NCBI RefSeq assembly: GCF_900176415.1
Contig: NZ_FWXO01000001.1
Coordinates: 108,086-172,085 of the forward strand
Length of the DNA stretch: 64,000 nt
Direction: 5' to 3'
Source of the DNA: Cellulophaga tyrosinoxydans
GTDB taxonomy: Bacteria; Bacteroidota; Bacteroidia; Flavobacteriales; Flavobacteriaceae
Below are positions 56,242-64,000 of the stretch, piece after piece. The notes beneath the pieces are model-generated. The model saw only the letters and a list, made by a program, of their open reading frames with translations. It ran no database searches and was not told the origin of the DNA. Position numbers and translations under genes: made by a program. How positions within the stretch are numbered: position 1 is the stretch's first letter; each line of letters opens with the position of its first letter.

Positions 56242-57195
56242 GTGAACATACTTATTTTGTATTTAGGATTTCTAATTGCGACCTATTCGGTTATAGCCAA
56301 TGACGTTATCCAAACCTTGGGCACATTTATATCTTCTAATTCTAAAATTAAATGGTGGTATTTGTGGGCGTTTTCAGGATCTATATTAACAATTACGCTT
56401 TTAGTTGGGTGGCATTTTCATGGCGGTGATGTATCTTATGGAAGATTATCTCAAATTCCACTACCGGACCCATTACCTTGGTGGTATTTACTAGCCCCGA
56501 TAAGTTTAATGGTTATTACTCGATACGGAATTCCTGTGAGCACCACATTCATGATATTAAGTGTATTCTCGTCTGGCCAACTTATTGAAAAAATGATCTT
56601 AAAATCTATTTTTGGTTATACGCTTGCTTTTGCTTGTGCGCTGGTTTTATACTTACTAATTGCTAAACAGTTTGAAACAAGAGCATCTTTACGATTAATG
56701 AATTTTAAAAAGCAAAAACCCTATTGGCTAGTAGCGCAATGGTTTTCTACTGCTTTTTTATGGTCGCAATGGCTCATTCAAGACTTTGCGAATATATTCG
56801 TGTTCTTGCCAAGACAATTAAGCATAGTAGAACTTTTGATTTCTATGGCTATTATTTTATTAATAATGGCATATATTTTTAAAACCAAAGGGGGTAGCAT
56901 TCAAAAAATCGTGAATCAAAAATCCAACACGCAACACATACGTTCTGCTACTATAATTGATTTATGCTATGGAGTATTACTCTATGTGTTTACCATGCTT
57001 AATAATGTACCTATGAGCACTACATGGACTTTTATAGGGATCCTTGCAGGACGTGAAATAGCAATTAAGTATATTCTTGAGAAAAAAGAACTAAAAAAAA
57101 CATATTCGCTTATAATTAAGGATTTAGCCAAAGTAAATATTGGTCTTATCGTAAGTATACTAATTGCGTATTTAATTCATTTTTTTAAGTCGTAA
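56242..57195 (+). CDS. Divergent PiT-like (inorganic phosphate transporter family) membrane protein
   Basis: A 317-residue polytopic protein, about 8-10 helices. Two features repeat in the two halves, as in PiT transporters: an Asn/Asp-containing helix start (IANDVIQTLGTF, residues 18-29; IQDFANIFVFLP, 179-190) and a PxSTT motif (GIPVSTTFM, 96-104; NVPMSTTWTF, 255-264). Classical PiT signatures read GANDVANA and PVSTTH, so the match is partial. Substrate is uncertain. No DUF47/PhoU-like partner is adjacent. Start is the GTG at 56242; no better ATG is nearby. Confidence 0.62.
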   Translation: MNILILYLGFLIATYSVIANDVIQTLGTFISSNSKIKWWYLWAFSGSILTITLLVGWHFHGGDVSYGRLSQIPLPDPLPWWYLLAPISLMVITRYGIPVSTTFMILSVFSSGQLIEKMILKSIFGYTLAFACALVLYLLIAKQFETRASLRLMNFKKQKPYWLVAQWFSTAFLWSQWLIQDFANIFVFLPRQLSIVELLISMAIILLIMAYIFKTKGGSIQKIVNQKSNTQHIRSATIIDLCYGVLLYVFTMLNNVPMSTTWTFIGILAGREIAIKYILEKKELKKTYSLIIKDLAKVNIGLIVSILIAYLIHFFKS

Positions 57196-57209
57196 TACGA
57201 TTCAAGGTA

Positions 57210-57462
57210 GCGCCGCTTTGAATATAAAAAGTCCATTCTTACAAATTCAAGCAAGCAACTCTAGACATCCAGATTCTACATAACGTTGGATTAACTGCGT
57301 TGATCCCTCAAAGCTCCGCTTTGAAAATAAAAAGTCCATACTTACAAATTCAAGCAAGCAACTCTAGACATTCAGATTCTACATAACGTTGGATTAACTG
57401 CGTTGATCCCTCAAAGCTCCGCTTTGAAAATAAAAAGTCCATACTTACAAATTCAAGCAAGC
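57210..57462. repeat. 103-bp tandem repeat, about 2.5 copies, with internal hairpins
   Basis: Copies start at 57210, 57313 and 57416 with an exact 103-bp period; the third stops after 47 bp at 57462. Copies 1 and 2 differ at about four positions; copies 2 and 3 are identical where they overlap. Each full unit contains CAAAGC-TCC-GCTTTG and GGATTAAC-TGC-GTTGATCC hairpins. No ORF uses it. The array merges with the terminator of the tRNA-Arg gene. Confidence 0.9.
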
Positions 57463-57486
57463 TTGATTTGACGTATAGACTTTTTA
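57431..57486 (-). terminator. Long hairpin terminator of tRNA-Arg
   Basis: Arms 57431-57444 and 57473-57486 pair over 13 of 14 bases, with an inner CAAATTCAAGC / GCTTGATTTG stem. On the minus strand it begins 8 bp after the tRNA 3' end and finishes in a T-rich run. The left arm lies in the third repeat copy. Confidence 0.7.
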
Positions 57487-57494
57487 TTTATTCG

Positions 57495-57568
57495 TGACCG
57501 CGAAGGGATTCGAACCCCCAACCCTCAGAGCCGAAATCTGATATTCTATCCAGTTGAACTACGCAGCC
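57495..57568 (-). tRNA. tRNA-Arg (anticodon UCG)
   Basis: A 74-nt cloverleaf: acceptor GGCTGCG pairs with CGCGGTC and discriminator A; D arm GTTC/GAAT; anticodon stem TCAGA/TCTGA with loop TTTCGGC, giving anticodon TCG (plus positions 57532-57534); T arm GGGGG-TTCGAAT-CCCTT. CCA is not encoded. It reads CGA and probably other CGN codons. Folded by eye. Confidence 0.93.
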
Positions 57569-57580
57569 TTATTTATTAAA

Positions 57581-58030
57581 TTATGCTAATTTCTTTTTTA
57601 CAATCATAGAAATAGTCTTACCATCGGCCTGACCTGCTAATTCTTTAGACACTATCCCCATTACTTTACCCATATCTTTCATACCCTCGGCTCCAGTCGC
57701 AGCAATAGTTTGCACTACTACTTTCTCTATTTCTTCTTCTGTTAACTGTTCTGGTAGAAACTTTTCGATAATAGCTACTTGCGCCAATTCTGGTTCTGCT
57801 AAATCTGTTCTACCTTGCTCAATAAATATAGCAGCACTATCCTTACGTTGCTTTACTAATTTTTGAATTAATTGTATTTCTGAATCCTCGGAAATTTGCT
57901 CACCAGAACCTGTTTCAGTTTGCAACAATAATAAAGCCGATTTAATAGCTCGCAAAGATTCTAAAGCCACTTTGTCTTTAGCTTTCATTGCTGTTTTCAT
58001 CTCTTCCATTACTTGTTGCTGTAAACTCAT
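57581..58030 (-). CDS. GatB/YqeY domain protein
   Basis: A 149-residue helical protein related to the tail domain of GatB. Motifs: MKAKDKVALESLRAIKSALL, EIQLIQKLVKQRKDSA, LAEPELAQVAIIEKFLPEQL, and GMKDMGKVMGIV. A role in tRNA-dependent amidation is suspected from the family, not shown. The tRNA-Arg gene follows 12 bp after its stop, same strand; it lies downstream of ftsZ, beyond a terminator. Confidence 0.93.
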   Translation of the reverse strand: MSLQQQVMEEMKTAMKAKDKVALESLRAIKSALLLLQTETGSGEQISEDSEIQLIQKLVKQRKDSAAIFIEQGRTDLAEPELAQVAIIEKFLPEQLTEEEIEKVVVQTIAATGAEGMKDMGKVMGIVSKELAGQADGKTISMIVKKKLA

Positions 58031-58058
58031 ATCTCAATTTTTTTTGCGGTACGAAGAT

Positions 58059-58096
58059 AAAAAATAAACCCGAAAATAGATGCTATTTCCGGGTTT
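58059..58096 (-). terminator. Terminator after ftsZ
   Basis: AAACCCG / CGGGTTT outer stem with an inner ATAG/CTAT-type stem; on the minus strand followed by a run of six T (58059-58064). It closes the division cluster. Confidence 0.82.
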
Positions 58097-58119
58097 AAAG
58101 ATGGTTATTAAATAACTTA

Positions 58120-60072
58120 TTAATCTACATTGTCATGTAAAAAAGAATTATTAGATCTTATCTGAATTTCATCATTACTATCTTCACTTAATGAAGTTCT
58201 TGATATTTTACTATCTCTGTTTACTTCATTTAAATTAACCCCTTGACGTTTATAAGCTGGATGTTTTTCTATTTCATCAATACGACTAGAGTTGTTATTT
58301 TGGAACTTATAATTAAAGTCTTTTAATTTTCTTTTGCGCTCCTCAGATCTACTTCTTAATAATTCTTCTAAAGGCATATCTATTGGATCTATCTCTACCT
58401 TTTCCTCGAAGTTAGGATTAGCTTTTTCAACAGTTTTTCTCTCAAAAACTAATTCATCTTCCACAACTTTTGGTTTAAACTCTTCGGCTTTAGATTTTGC
58501 TCCAGTTAACTTATTCTCTAGCTCCATATAATCATCAAGACTATATCTTTTTTCGCCTTCTTTATTATATTCTAATACCGGAATAACTTCAATATGCTCT
58601 TTTACTTCAATATCCTTTACTTCATCATCTAAAGAAAACAAGAACACATTTTCTTTTTCTTCCTCGTCATGTTCTTCAAACTTTTGTGCTTTTGGAGCTT
58701 CAAAACTAAATACAAACTGATCATCTTCTATTTTCGCTGAAGAAACTGTAATAGGATCAATTACCTCAAAATTATTTAGTTTAGATTTAGAATCTACTAT
58801 TATAAAATCTTCGCCAACATTTTCAGCAATTACTTCTTCATAGAATACATTAAAGTTTTTAATATAACTAGATGTAGGTATTAAGTCCATTGCTGGCTTT
58901 TCTTCCTCTAAAATATGCTTTACCACTTTAGGCTCTTTCGAGACAGCAGCAACTTCAATTTCCTCTTCTTCTTCGACCAACTCAAACACTACGTTTTCAG
59001 AGCCCATAAGGTGTTGTTCTGCCTTTTGGTTATCTTCTAAAGTATGTATTATCTTTTTAGATTCTGTATTTACAATAGTATCTTGTTGGTCCACATTAAA
59101 ACCCGTAGCTATAACCGTTACAGCAATCGCTTCCCCTAGTGTTTCATCTTCACCAACACCCATAATAATATTGGCGCCGTGACCAGCTTCTCCTTGAATA
59201 TAATCGTTGATTTCTCCTATTTCATCAATAGTTATTTCTTTTGATCCAGATACAATTAATAACAGTACATTCTTAGCACCAGCTATTTTATTATCGTTTA
59301 ATAATGGAGAATCTAATGCCTTAGTGATCGCTTCATGTGCTCTTGATGTTCCAGATGCAGTAGAAGAACCCATAATTGCGGTACCGCTATTTGAAAGTAC
59401 TGTTTTTGCATCACGTAAATCTATGTTTTGTGTATAGTGATGCGTTATTACTTCTGCAATTCCGCGTGCGGCAGTTGCTAAAACTTCATCTGCTTTAGAG
59501 AAACCAGCTTTAAATCCTAAATTACCATACACTTCTCTTAATTTGTTATTATTAATAACAATTAATGAGTCAACATTTTTACGCAATTTTTCTATCCCTG
59601 CTTGCGCTTGTTTGGTACGCATTTGACCTTCAAATTGGAAAGGAATGGTAACAATACCAACTGTAAGGATATCCAGTTCCTTAGCTTGTTTTGCAATCAT
59701 TGGTGCAGCTCCAGTACCTGTACCACCTCCCATACCGGCAGTAATGAATACCATTTTGGTATTATTGCCGAGCATGTTTTTTATTTCTTCCATGCTCTCT
59801 ATAGCCGATTGCTCCCCCACTTCTGGGTTTGCTCCTGCTCCAAGACCTTCTGTAAGAGAAACTCCTAATTGAATTTTATTAGGTACACCACTATTGTCAA
59901 GGGCTTGAGCATCTGTATTACAAATGATAAAATCCACCCCGTTTATACCCGCTGTGTACATGTGATTAATAGCATTGCTACCACCACCACCAACGCCGAT
60001 GACTTTTATTACGTTACTCTGATTTTTGGGCAAATCAAAGGAGATACTTCCAAATTCATTACTGTTACTCAT
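58120..60072 (-). CDS. ftsZ: Cell division GTPase FtsZ with a long C-terminal tail
   Basis: A 650-residue tubulin homologue that forms the division ring. The GTPase core fills about the first 330 residues, with VIGVGGGGSNAINHM, GGGTGTG at residues 115-121, and NVDSLIVINNNKL. A 300-residue Glu/Lys/Val-rich tail follows, unlike the ~60-residue linker of E. coli FtsZ. A likely C-terminal partner-binding peptide is HPAYKRQGVNL, about 45 residues before the end. It starts 39 bp after ftsA. A long tail is, as I recall, usual in Flavobacteriaceae. Confidence 0.97.
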   Translation of the reverse strand: MSNSNEFGSISFDLPKNQSNVIKVIGVGGGGSNAINHMYTAGINGVDFIICNTDAQALDNSGVPNKIQLGVSLTEGLGAGANPEVGEQSAIESMEEIKNMLGNNTKMVFITAGMGGGTGTGAAPMIAKQAKELDILTVGIVTIPFQFEGQMRTKQAQAGIEKLRKNVDSLIVINNNKLREVYGNLGFKAGFSKADEVLATAARGIAEVITHHYTQNIDLRDAKTVLSNSGTAIMGSSTASGTSRAHEAITKALDSPLLNDNKIAGAKNVLLLIVSGSKEITIDEIGEINDYIQGEAGHGANIIMGVGEDETLGEAIAVTVIATGFNVDQQDTIVNTESKKIIHTLEDNQKAEQHLMGSENVVFELVEEEEEIEVAAVSKEPKVVKHILEEEKPAMDLIPTSSYIKNFNVFYEEVIAENVGEDFIIVDSKSKLNNFEVIDPITVSSAKIEDDQFVFSFEAPKAQKFEEHDEEEKENVFLFSLDDEVKDIEVKEHIEVIPVLEYNKEGEKRYSLDDYMELENKLTGAKSKAEEFKPKVVEDELVFERKTVEKANPNFEEKVEIDPIDMPLEELLRSRSEERKRKLKDFNYKFQNNNSSRIDEIEKHPAYKRQGVNLNEVNRDSKISRTSLSEDSNDEIQIRSNNSFLHDNVD

Positions 60073-60111
60073 ACTTTGTGTATTACTGGTTATACTGTGT
60101 TCTCGTGTTTT

Positions 60112-61452
60112 TTATTCTGCGTTGTCCAAAAAGTCTTTTAACTTATCGGACCATTTGTCAAATATTGATTTTCGTTCCCTTGTAACTGTTGTCGTTGTAG
60201 GAGCTGTATCAACATCATTAGTATTCATAGACTTTTCACCCATTGCCGAAGCAATTTCTTGTTCTTCTTGTTGAAAAGCCTCTTTCTTAGCTTGAGTTTT
60301 TAATGCGTTCATTAAAAGTCCTACCGCAGTTGCATATAATGGACTTGCAATTTCCTCATCAGAATCTCCCGCCAAATGTTCGTTTGGATACCCAATTCTT
60401 GTATCCATTCCGGTTATATATTCCACCAATTGCTTTAAGTGTTTTAGCTGGCTTCCCCCACCTGTTAAAACAATTCCTGCAATTAATTTTTTCTTTTGGT
60501 CATCATGACCATAATTTTTTATTTCAACATATACTTGCTCCACAATCTCTACAACTCGCGCATGTATAATTTTAGAAAGATTTTTTAAAGTTATTTCCTT
60601 AGGCTCTCTACCTCTAAGTCCTGGTATAGAAACAATTTCATTGTCTTTATTCTCTCCAGGCCATGCAGATCCAAATTTTATTTTTAATAATTCTGCCTGC
60701 TTTTCAATAATGGAACAACCTTCTTTTATATCCTCGGTAATTACATTACCTCCAAAAGGTATTACTGCGGTATGACGAATAATTCCATCTTTAAAAATGG
60801 CTAAATCCGTTGTACCACCTCCTATATCAATTAAAGCAACACCTGCTTCTTTTTCTTCTTGACTTAAAACTGCATTTGCTGATGCTAAAGGTTCAAGTGT
60901 TATGCTTCCTAAATCTAAACCTGCACTTTTAATACAACGACCTACATTTTTTATAGAAGAAACTTGACCAACCACTACATGAAAGTTTGCTTCCAATCTT
61001 CCACCATACATACCAATTGGTTCCTTTATTTCTGCCTGACCATCCACTTTATATTCTTGTGGTAATACATGAATTATTTCTTCGCCAGGTAGCATAATTA
61101 ATTTATAAACCTGATTACAAAGTTTATCTAAATCATCTTCATTAATAACTTCTTCGGAGTTAGATCTAGTAATATAATCGCTATGTTGTAAACTTCTTAT
61201 GTGTTGCCCTGCAATACCAACAACTACCGAGCCTATTTTTAAACCAGAGTTATTTTCTGCCTGTTCAACTGCTTGTTGAATAGATTGAATGGTTTGGGTA
61301 ATATTATTTACCACTCCCCTATGCACACCTAAACTTTTAGATTTACCTATACCTAAGATTTCAATTTTACCGTACTCGTTTTCCTTTCCGATAATTGCTA
61401 CAATTTTCGTAGTTCCGATATCTAAACCAACTGAATATTTACCTTGTTTCAT
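60112..61452 (-). CDS. ftsA: Cell division protein FtsA
   Basis: A 446-residue actin-like protein that ties FtsZ to the membrane. Phosphate 1 loop VGLDIGTTKIVAIIG, the 1C domain around IKNVGRCIKSAGLDLGSITL, phosphate 2 loop ALIDIGGGTTDLAIF and the adenosine loop IVLTGGGSQLKHL are present. The C terminus has an extra Gln/Glu- and Thr-rich linker before KWSDKLKDFLDN, a likely amphipathic membrane helix. Three bases separate it from ftsQ. Confidence 0.97.
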   Translation of the reverse strand: MKQGKYSVGLDIGTTKIVAIIGKENEYGKIEILGIGKSKSLGVHRGVVNNITQTIQSIQQAVEQAENNSGLKIGSVVVGIAGQHIRSLQHSDYITRSNSEEVINEDDLDKLCNQVYKLIMLPGEEIIHVLPQEYKVDGQAEIKEPIGMYGGRLEANFHVVVGQVSSIKNVGRCIKSAGLDLGSITLEPLASANAVLSQEEKEAGVALIDIGGGTTDLAIFKDGIIRHTAVIPFGGNVITEDIKEGCSIIEKQAELLKIKFGSAWPGENKDNEIVSIPGLRGREPKEITLKNLSKIIHARVVEIVEQVYVEIKNYGHDDQKKKLIAGIVLTGGGSQLKHLKQLVEYITGMDTRIGYPNEHLAGDSDEEIASPLYATAVGLLMNALKTQAKKEAFQQEEQEIASAMGEKSMNTNDVDTAPTTTTVTRERKSIFDKWSDKLKDFLDNAE

Positions 61453-61455
61453 ATC

Positions 61456-62175
61456 TTAAATTTTGGTGCACACAACCTGATTGTTATACTCTAAACTCAC
61501 TAAACTAAATTTATCAAGCGATTTATCTTTTGTACCCTTGACATAAAAAGCTTTGAACTTATTGAACTTTTGTTCCAAAGCTTCGGCCTTCCCAATATTA
61601 ACAGCAAAATTTTCTGTTCTAAATTTTAATTGGTATTTATTGTTATTTAACACTTGTATTCCAATTACATTTTTGCGCAAAAAATCATCTCCATTAATAT
61701 GGTTTAAAATTATATGCACATCTTCTAAACTTTTACCGGTTATGTTCCCTGTTATAACTGGGACCCTTGCGGAATGATTAGGAGACAGCGGCATACGCTT
61801 TCCTTCATCATCAAGATAAAATATTGTACTCCCTTCTACACGACCAATTGGGTTGCGTTGAACGATTTTTGTCGTCAACTTACCATTTACGGTGAGATAG
61901 ACTTGGGCATTTTTAACCATTTCATTGGCTTCAAGAGCCTTTTCCATAGTATTCAAAACTAAATTTTCTTTGGGCACGATTTCAAACCCATTGAATTTTT
62001 GTATTAACAATTTATTAACCATGCCCGTTGTTACATATAAATTCTCCCCATCGGCAAACTTAATATCGAGTTCTGCTATAGTTTTATGATTATTTCTTTT
62101 GTTAGAAAACGCATATAGACCTACAACCGCGATCAATAAAACTAGCAACTTTACTATGTTCCAATTAATTTTCAT
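61456..62175 (-). CDS. ftsQ: Cell division protein FtsQ/DivIB
   Basis: A 239-residue bitopic protein with one membrane helix (residues ~7-23) and a periplasmic part containing a POTRA-like section (DGENLYVTTGMVNKLLIQKF) and a beta domain (LTTKIVQRNPIGRVEG, FYLDDEGKRMPL). Weakly conserved in sequence; position between murC and ftsA makes the call firm. It overlaps murC by 11 bp. Confidence 0.92.
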   Translation of the reverse strand: MKINWNIVKLLVLLIAVVGLYAFSNKRNNHKTIAELDIKFADGENLYVTTGMVNKLLIQKFNGFEIVPKENLVLNTMEKALEANEMVKNAQVYLTVNGKLTTKIVQRNPIGRVEGSTIFYLDDEGKRMPLSPNHSARVPVITGNITGKSLEDVHIILNHINGDDFLRKNVIGIQVLNNNKYQLKFRTENFAVNIGKAEALEQKFNKFKAFYVKGTKDKSLDKFSLVSLEYNNQVVCTKI

Positions 62176-63517
62176 TTTTCAATGCTTTTTCAATTTTCAC
62201 AACCTCTAACCCTATATCACCAGCACCCATTACTACTAATACTTCTGGTGCTTGATTTTTAATTTCTTGTATTAAATCTGACTTCTGAATTAATTTTTTA
62301 TTTGGATTATTTATTTTACCTAACAGCCATTCTGAGGTAATACCCTCCATTGGTTTTTCTCTTGCAGGATATATATCTAACAACAAAACATTTTCGAATT
62401 TTTCTAAACTTGATGCAAAATCATCTGCAAAATCTTTTGTTCTTGAAAACAAATGCGGTTGGAAAATGGCTAAAACTTTTTTATTAGGATGCATTTCTGC
62501 CACAGCATCATATACCGCATTAATTTCGGTAGGATGATGTGCATAATCATCTATAAAAACAAAATCTTCATTTTTAATGCGATATGAAAAACGACGTTGC
62601 ACCCCTTTAAAGCTCTTTAAAGCATCAAATATTTTTTCAGGATTGGGATTTGACTCCAATGCCATTGCACATGCCACCAATGCATTCAGCAAATTATGAC
62701 GCCCTGGTTTACTAAATTTTACACTTTTGTAGGTAATAGTAGGAGTTTTGATATCGAAAACATAAACACTATTTATAATTTCAAGGTTTTTTATGCAATA
62801 ATCCGAATCATCGTCAATACCATAAGTAATTCCTTTAATTGGCAAACCATTCCGCACAAATAATTTTCCACCTTCTTTTATTTTACCTGCAAACTCTCTA
62901 AATGATTTATGCAATTCTTCACCTGTACCATAAATATCTAAATGATCTGCATCCATTGAGGTAATGCAGGCAATATTTGGGGAAAGACGTAAAAAGGAAC
63001 GATCAAATTCATCCGCTTCTACTACGGAATATTCCGAACCCTGGTAATAAAAATTACTATTAAAATCTTCCGATATACCACCCAAAAAGGCAGTCATTGG
63101 CAATTGCGCCTCTTTTAAAATATGTGCTAATATACTTGAGGTAGTTGTTTTACCATGAGTTCCAGCAACGGCAAAACAGAATGTTTCATTAGTTACTAAA
63201 CCTAGCACCTCTGATCTTTTTTTAACTGTAAATTCATTGTCAAAAAAGTAATTCAACTCCGTATGATCTTTTGGTACTGCAGGGGTATATACCACCAAAC
63301 AAGAATCCTTGTCTAAGAATTTAGCATCAATCTTCGAAATATCATCTTCATAATGAACTTGCATTCCTACCCCTTCTAATTCTAAGGTTAGTGGAGAAGG
63401 CGTTTTATCATACCCTCCAACATTTTTACCTAGAAACACAAAATACCTAGCTAAAGCAGACATACCTATGCCTCCTATACCAAGAAAATAAACGCTATGT
63501 ATTTGATTCATGTTCAT
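62165..63517 (-). CDS. murC: UDP-N-acetylmuramate--L-alanine ligase
   Basis: A 450-residue cytosolic Mur ligase adding L-Ala to UDP-MurNAc. N-terminal VYFLGIGGIGMSALARYF binds the UDP substrate; the ATP loop is AVAGTHGKTTTSS; the central VEADEFDRSFL and the C-terminal FIDDYAHHPTEINAV complete the family pattern. The ATG at 63517 is chosen (63511 also possible); an in-frame TTG at 63529 is less likely. Confidence 0.97.
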   Translation of the reverse strand: MNMNQIHSVYFLGIGGIGMSALARYFVFLGKNVGGYDKTPSPLTLELEGVGMQVHYEDDISKIDAKFLDKDSCLVVYTPAVPKDHTELNYFFDNEFTVKKRSEVLGLVTNETFCFAVAGTHGKTTTSSILAHILKEAQLPMTAFLGGISEDFNSNFYYQGSEYSVVEADEFDRSFLRLSPNIACITSMDADHLDIYGTGEELHKSFREFAGKIKEGGKLFVRNGLPIKGITYGIDDDSDYCIKNLEIINSVYVFDIKTPTITYKSVKFSKPGRHNLLNALVACAMALESNPNPEKIFDALKSFKGVQRRFSYRIKNEDFVFIDDYAHHPTEINAVYDAVAEMHPNKKVLAIFQPHLFSRTKDFADDFASSLEKFENVLLLDIYPAREKPMEGITSEWLLGKINNPNKKLIQKSDLIQEIKNQAPEVLVVMGAGDIGLEVVKIEKALKNEN

Positions 63518-63557
63518 ACTAATTCTCAATAAATTGCTTTAATAGTGAGCGGGAATT

Positions 63558-64000
63558 TTACTTTTTTAATAATTTTTCTATTTCATTTACAATATCATGA
63601 GTAGCATTTGGCATTGCCATTTCTTTGCAATTGCGTCCTAAAATCTCTCTTCGCTCTTCATCCTTAAAAAGCGCAGAAAACACGCTCTCAAACTGCATAT
63701 TTAGGTCGCTTTCCTTTATCATTATCGCTGCATTTTTAACCGCCAATGCTGATGCATTTTTAGTTTGATGATCTTCTGCAACATTAGGCGATGGTATAAA
63801 AATTACAGGCTTTCCAACAATGCATAATTCCGAAACCGACCCCGCACCTGCTCTCGAAATAACAATATCTGCCGCAGCATAGGTAAAATCCATCTTATTT
63901 AAAAAATCGAACACCTTTACAGTTTCGGATTGGTATTTTTTATATTCATTGTAGTACAGTTTACCACACTGCCATAACACTTGAATGCCCAAATCATTAA
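63558..64000 (-). CDS. murG: Lipid II synthase MurG (GlcNAc transferase), 5' truncated
   Basis: The frame is open to the window edge (reading [16 protein letters not shown]), so only the C-terminal ~146 residues are present. MurG adds GlcNAc to lipid I on the cytoplasmic face of the membrane. Visible signatures: [20 protein letters not shown] (donor-binding G loop region) and [16 protein letters not shown]. It lies 40 bp upstream of murC, in the usual division-cluster order. Confidence 0.95.
   Translation of the reverse strand, partial: NDLGIQVLWQCGKLYYNEYKKYQSETVKVFDFLNKMDFTYAAADIVISRAGAGSVSELCIVGKPVIFIPSPNVAEDHQTKNASALAVKNAAIMIKESDLNMQFESVFSALFKDEERREILGRNCKEMAMPNATHDIVNEIEKLLKK

Noticed and set aside
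57280-57310. Integron attC-like site (GTTGGAT next to a palindromic stretch)
   Set aside because: One GTTRRRY match is present, but the paired RYYYAAC site is in the wrong order and no integrase is visible.
57210-57462. CRISPR array
   Set aside because: The period is 103 bp and the whole unit repeats; there are no short repeats with variable spacers and no cas genes.
57495-57568. Integrated element using tRNA-Arg as attachment site
   Set aside because: No integrase and no second copy of the tRNA 3' end were found in the window; the flanking repeat does not copy tRNA sequence.
59602-60274. Plus-strand ORFs opposite ftsZ and ftsA
   Set aside because: They lie opposite conserved GTPase and actin-fold coding sequence and show no family features.

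Overview
The window is an AT-rich chromosomal segment from a member of the Flavobacteriaceae (phylum Bacteroidota), probably marine. Four things support this. Type IX secretion (T9SS) parts are present: a plug protein, PorT/SprT, and substrates with a gliding-motility-type C-terminal domain. The primary sigma factor is short and lacks region 1.1. Many genes have a TAnnTTTG -7 promoter box and no clear Shine-Dalgarno sequence. There is a complete Na+-translocating NADH:quinone reductase operon. Genus cannot be assigned from sequence reading alone.

Layout. 1-8966: two successive copies of a surface cassette, each a long repetitive phage-tail-fibre-like protein followed by a T9SS type B sorting-domain protein; the first copy is cut by the window start. 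9022-11820: an acetyltransferase, a Tat-exported M15 carboxypeptidase, an M48 metalloprotease, a 55-residue membrane protein and an ankyrin protein. 12046-15217: gpmI, map and a methyltransferase. 15223-23454: apbE, two small lineage genes and nqrF-E-D-C-B-A read leftwards. 23607-31248: the T9SS plug, apaG, proline catabolism (pruA), DinB, a 42-residue ORF, rsmG, a desaturase and an aminotransferase. 31346-34185: trkH/trkA. 34451-39218: menG/ubiE, porT, a SpoU methyltransferase and the TamA-like lipoprotein tamL. 39362-47757: core metabolism and information genes (fbaA, accD, rpsO, pnp, rpoD, trmL, rpe, a YpdA-like reductase). 47878-51033: a TPR sensor kinase with its NarL-type regulator and a small lipoprotein. 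51042-57195: PBP1A, an amino-acid permease, two unknown genes and a divergent PiT-like transporter. 57210-57568: a structured 103-bp tandem repeat running into the terminator of tRNA-Arg(UCG). 57581-64000: yqeY and the end of the division/cell-wall cluster (ftsZ-ftsA-ftsQ-murC-murG, read leftwards; murG is cut by the window end).

How the parts connect. ApbE probably flavinylates NqrB and NqrC. The Na+ gradient made by NQR would energise transport. The plug and PorT belong to the secretion machine that would export the two type B proteins. PBP1A, MurC, MurG and the Fts proteins build and divide the wall. Most of the window is ordinary core genome. The least explained parts are the duplicated surface cassette, the two small ORFs, the AccD that has lost its zinc ligands, the palindrome after the two-component pair, and the repeat array beside tRNA-Arg.
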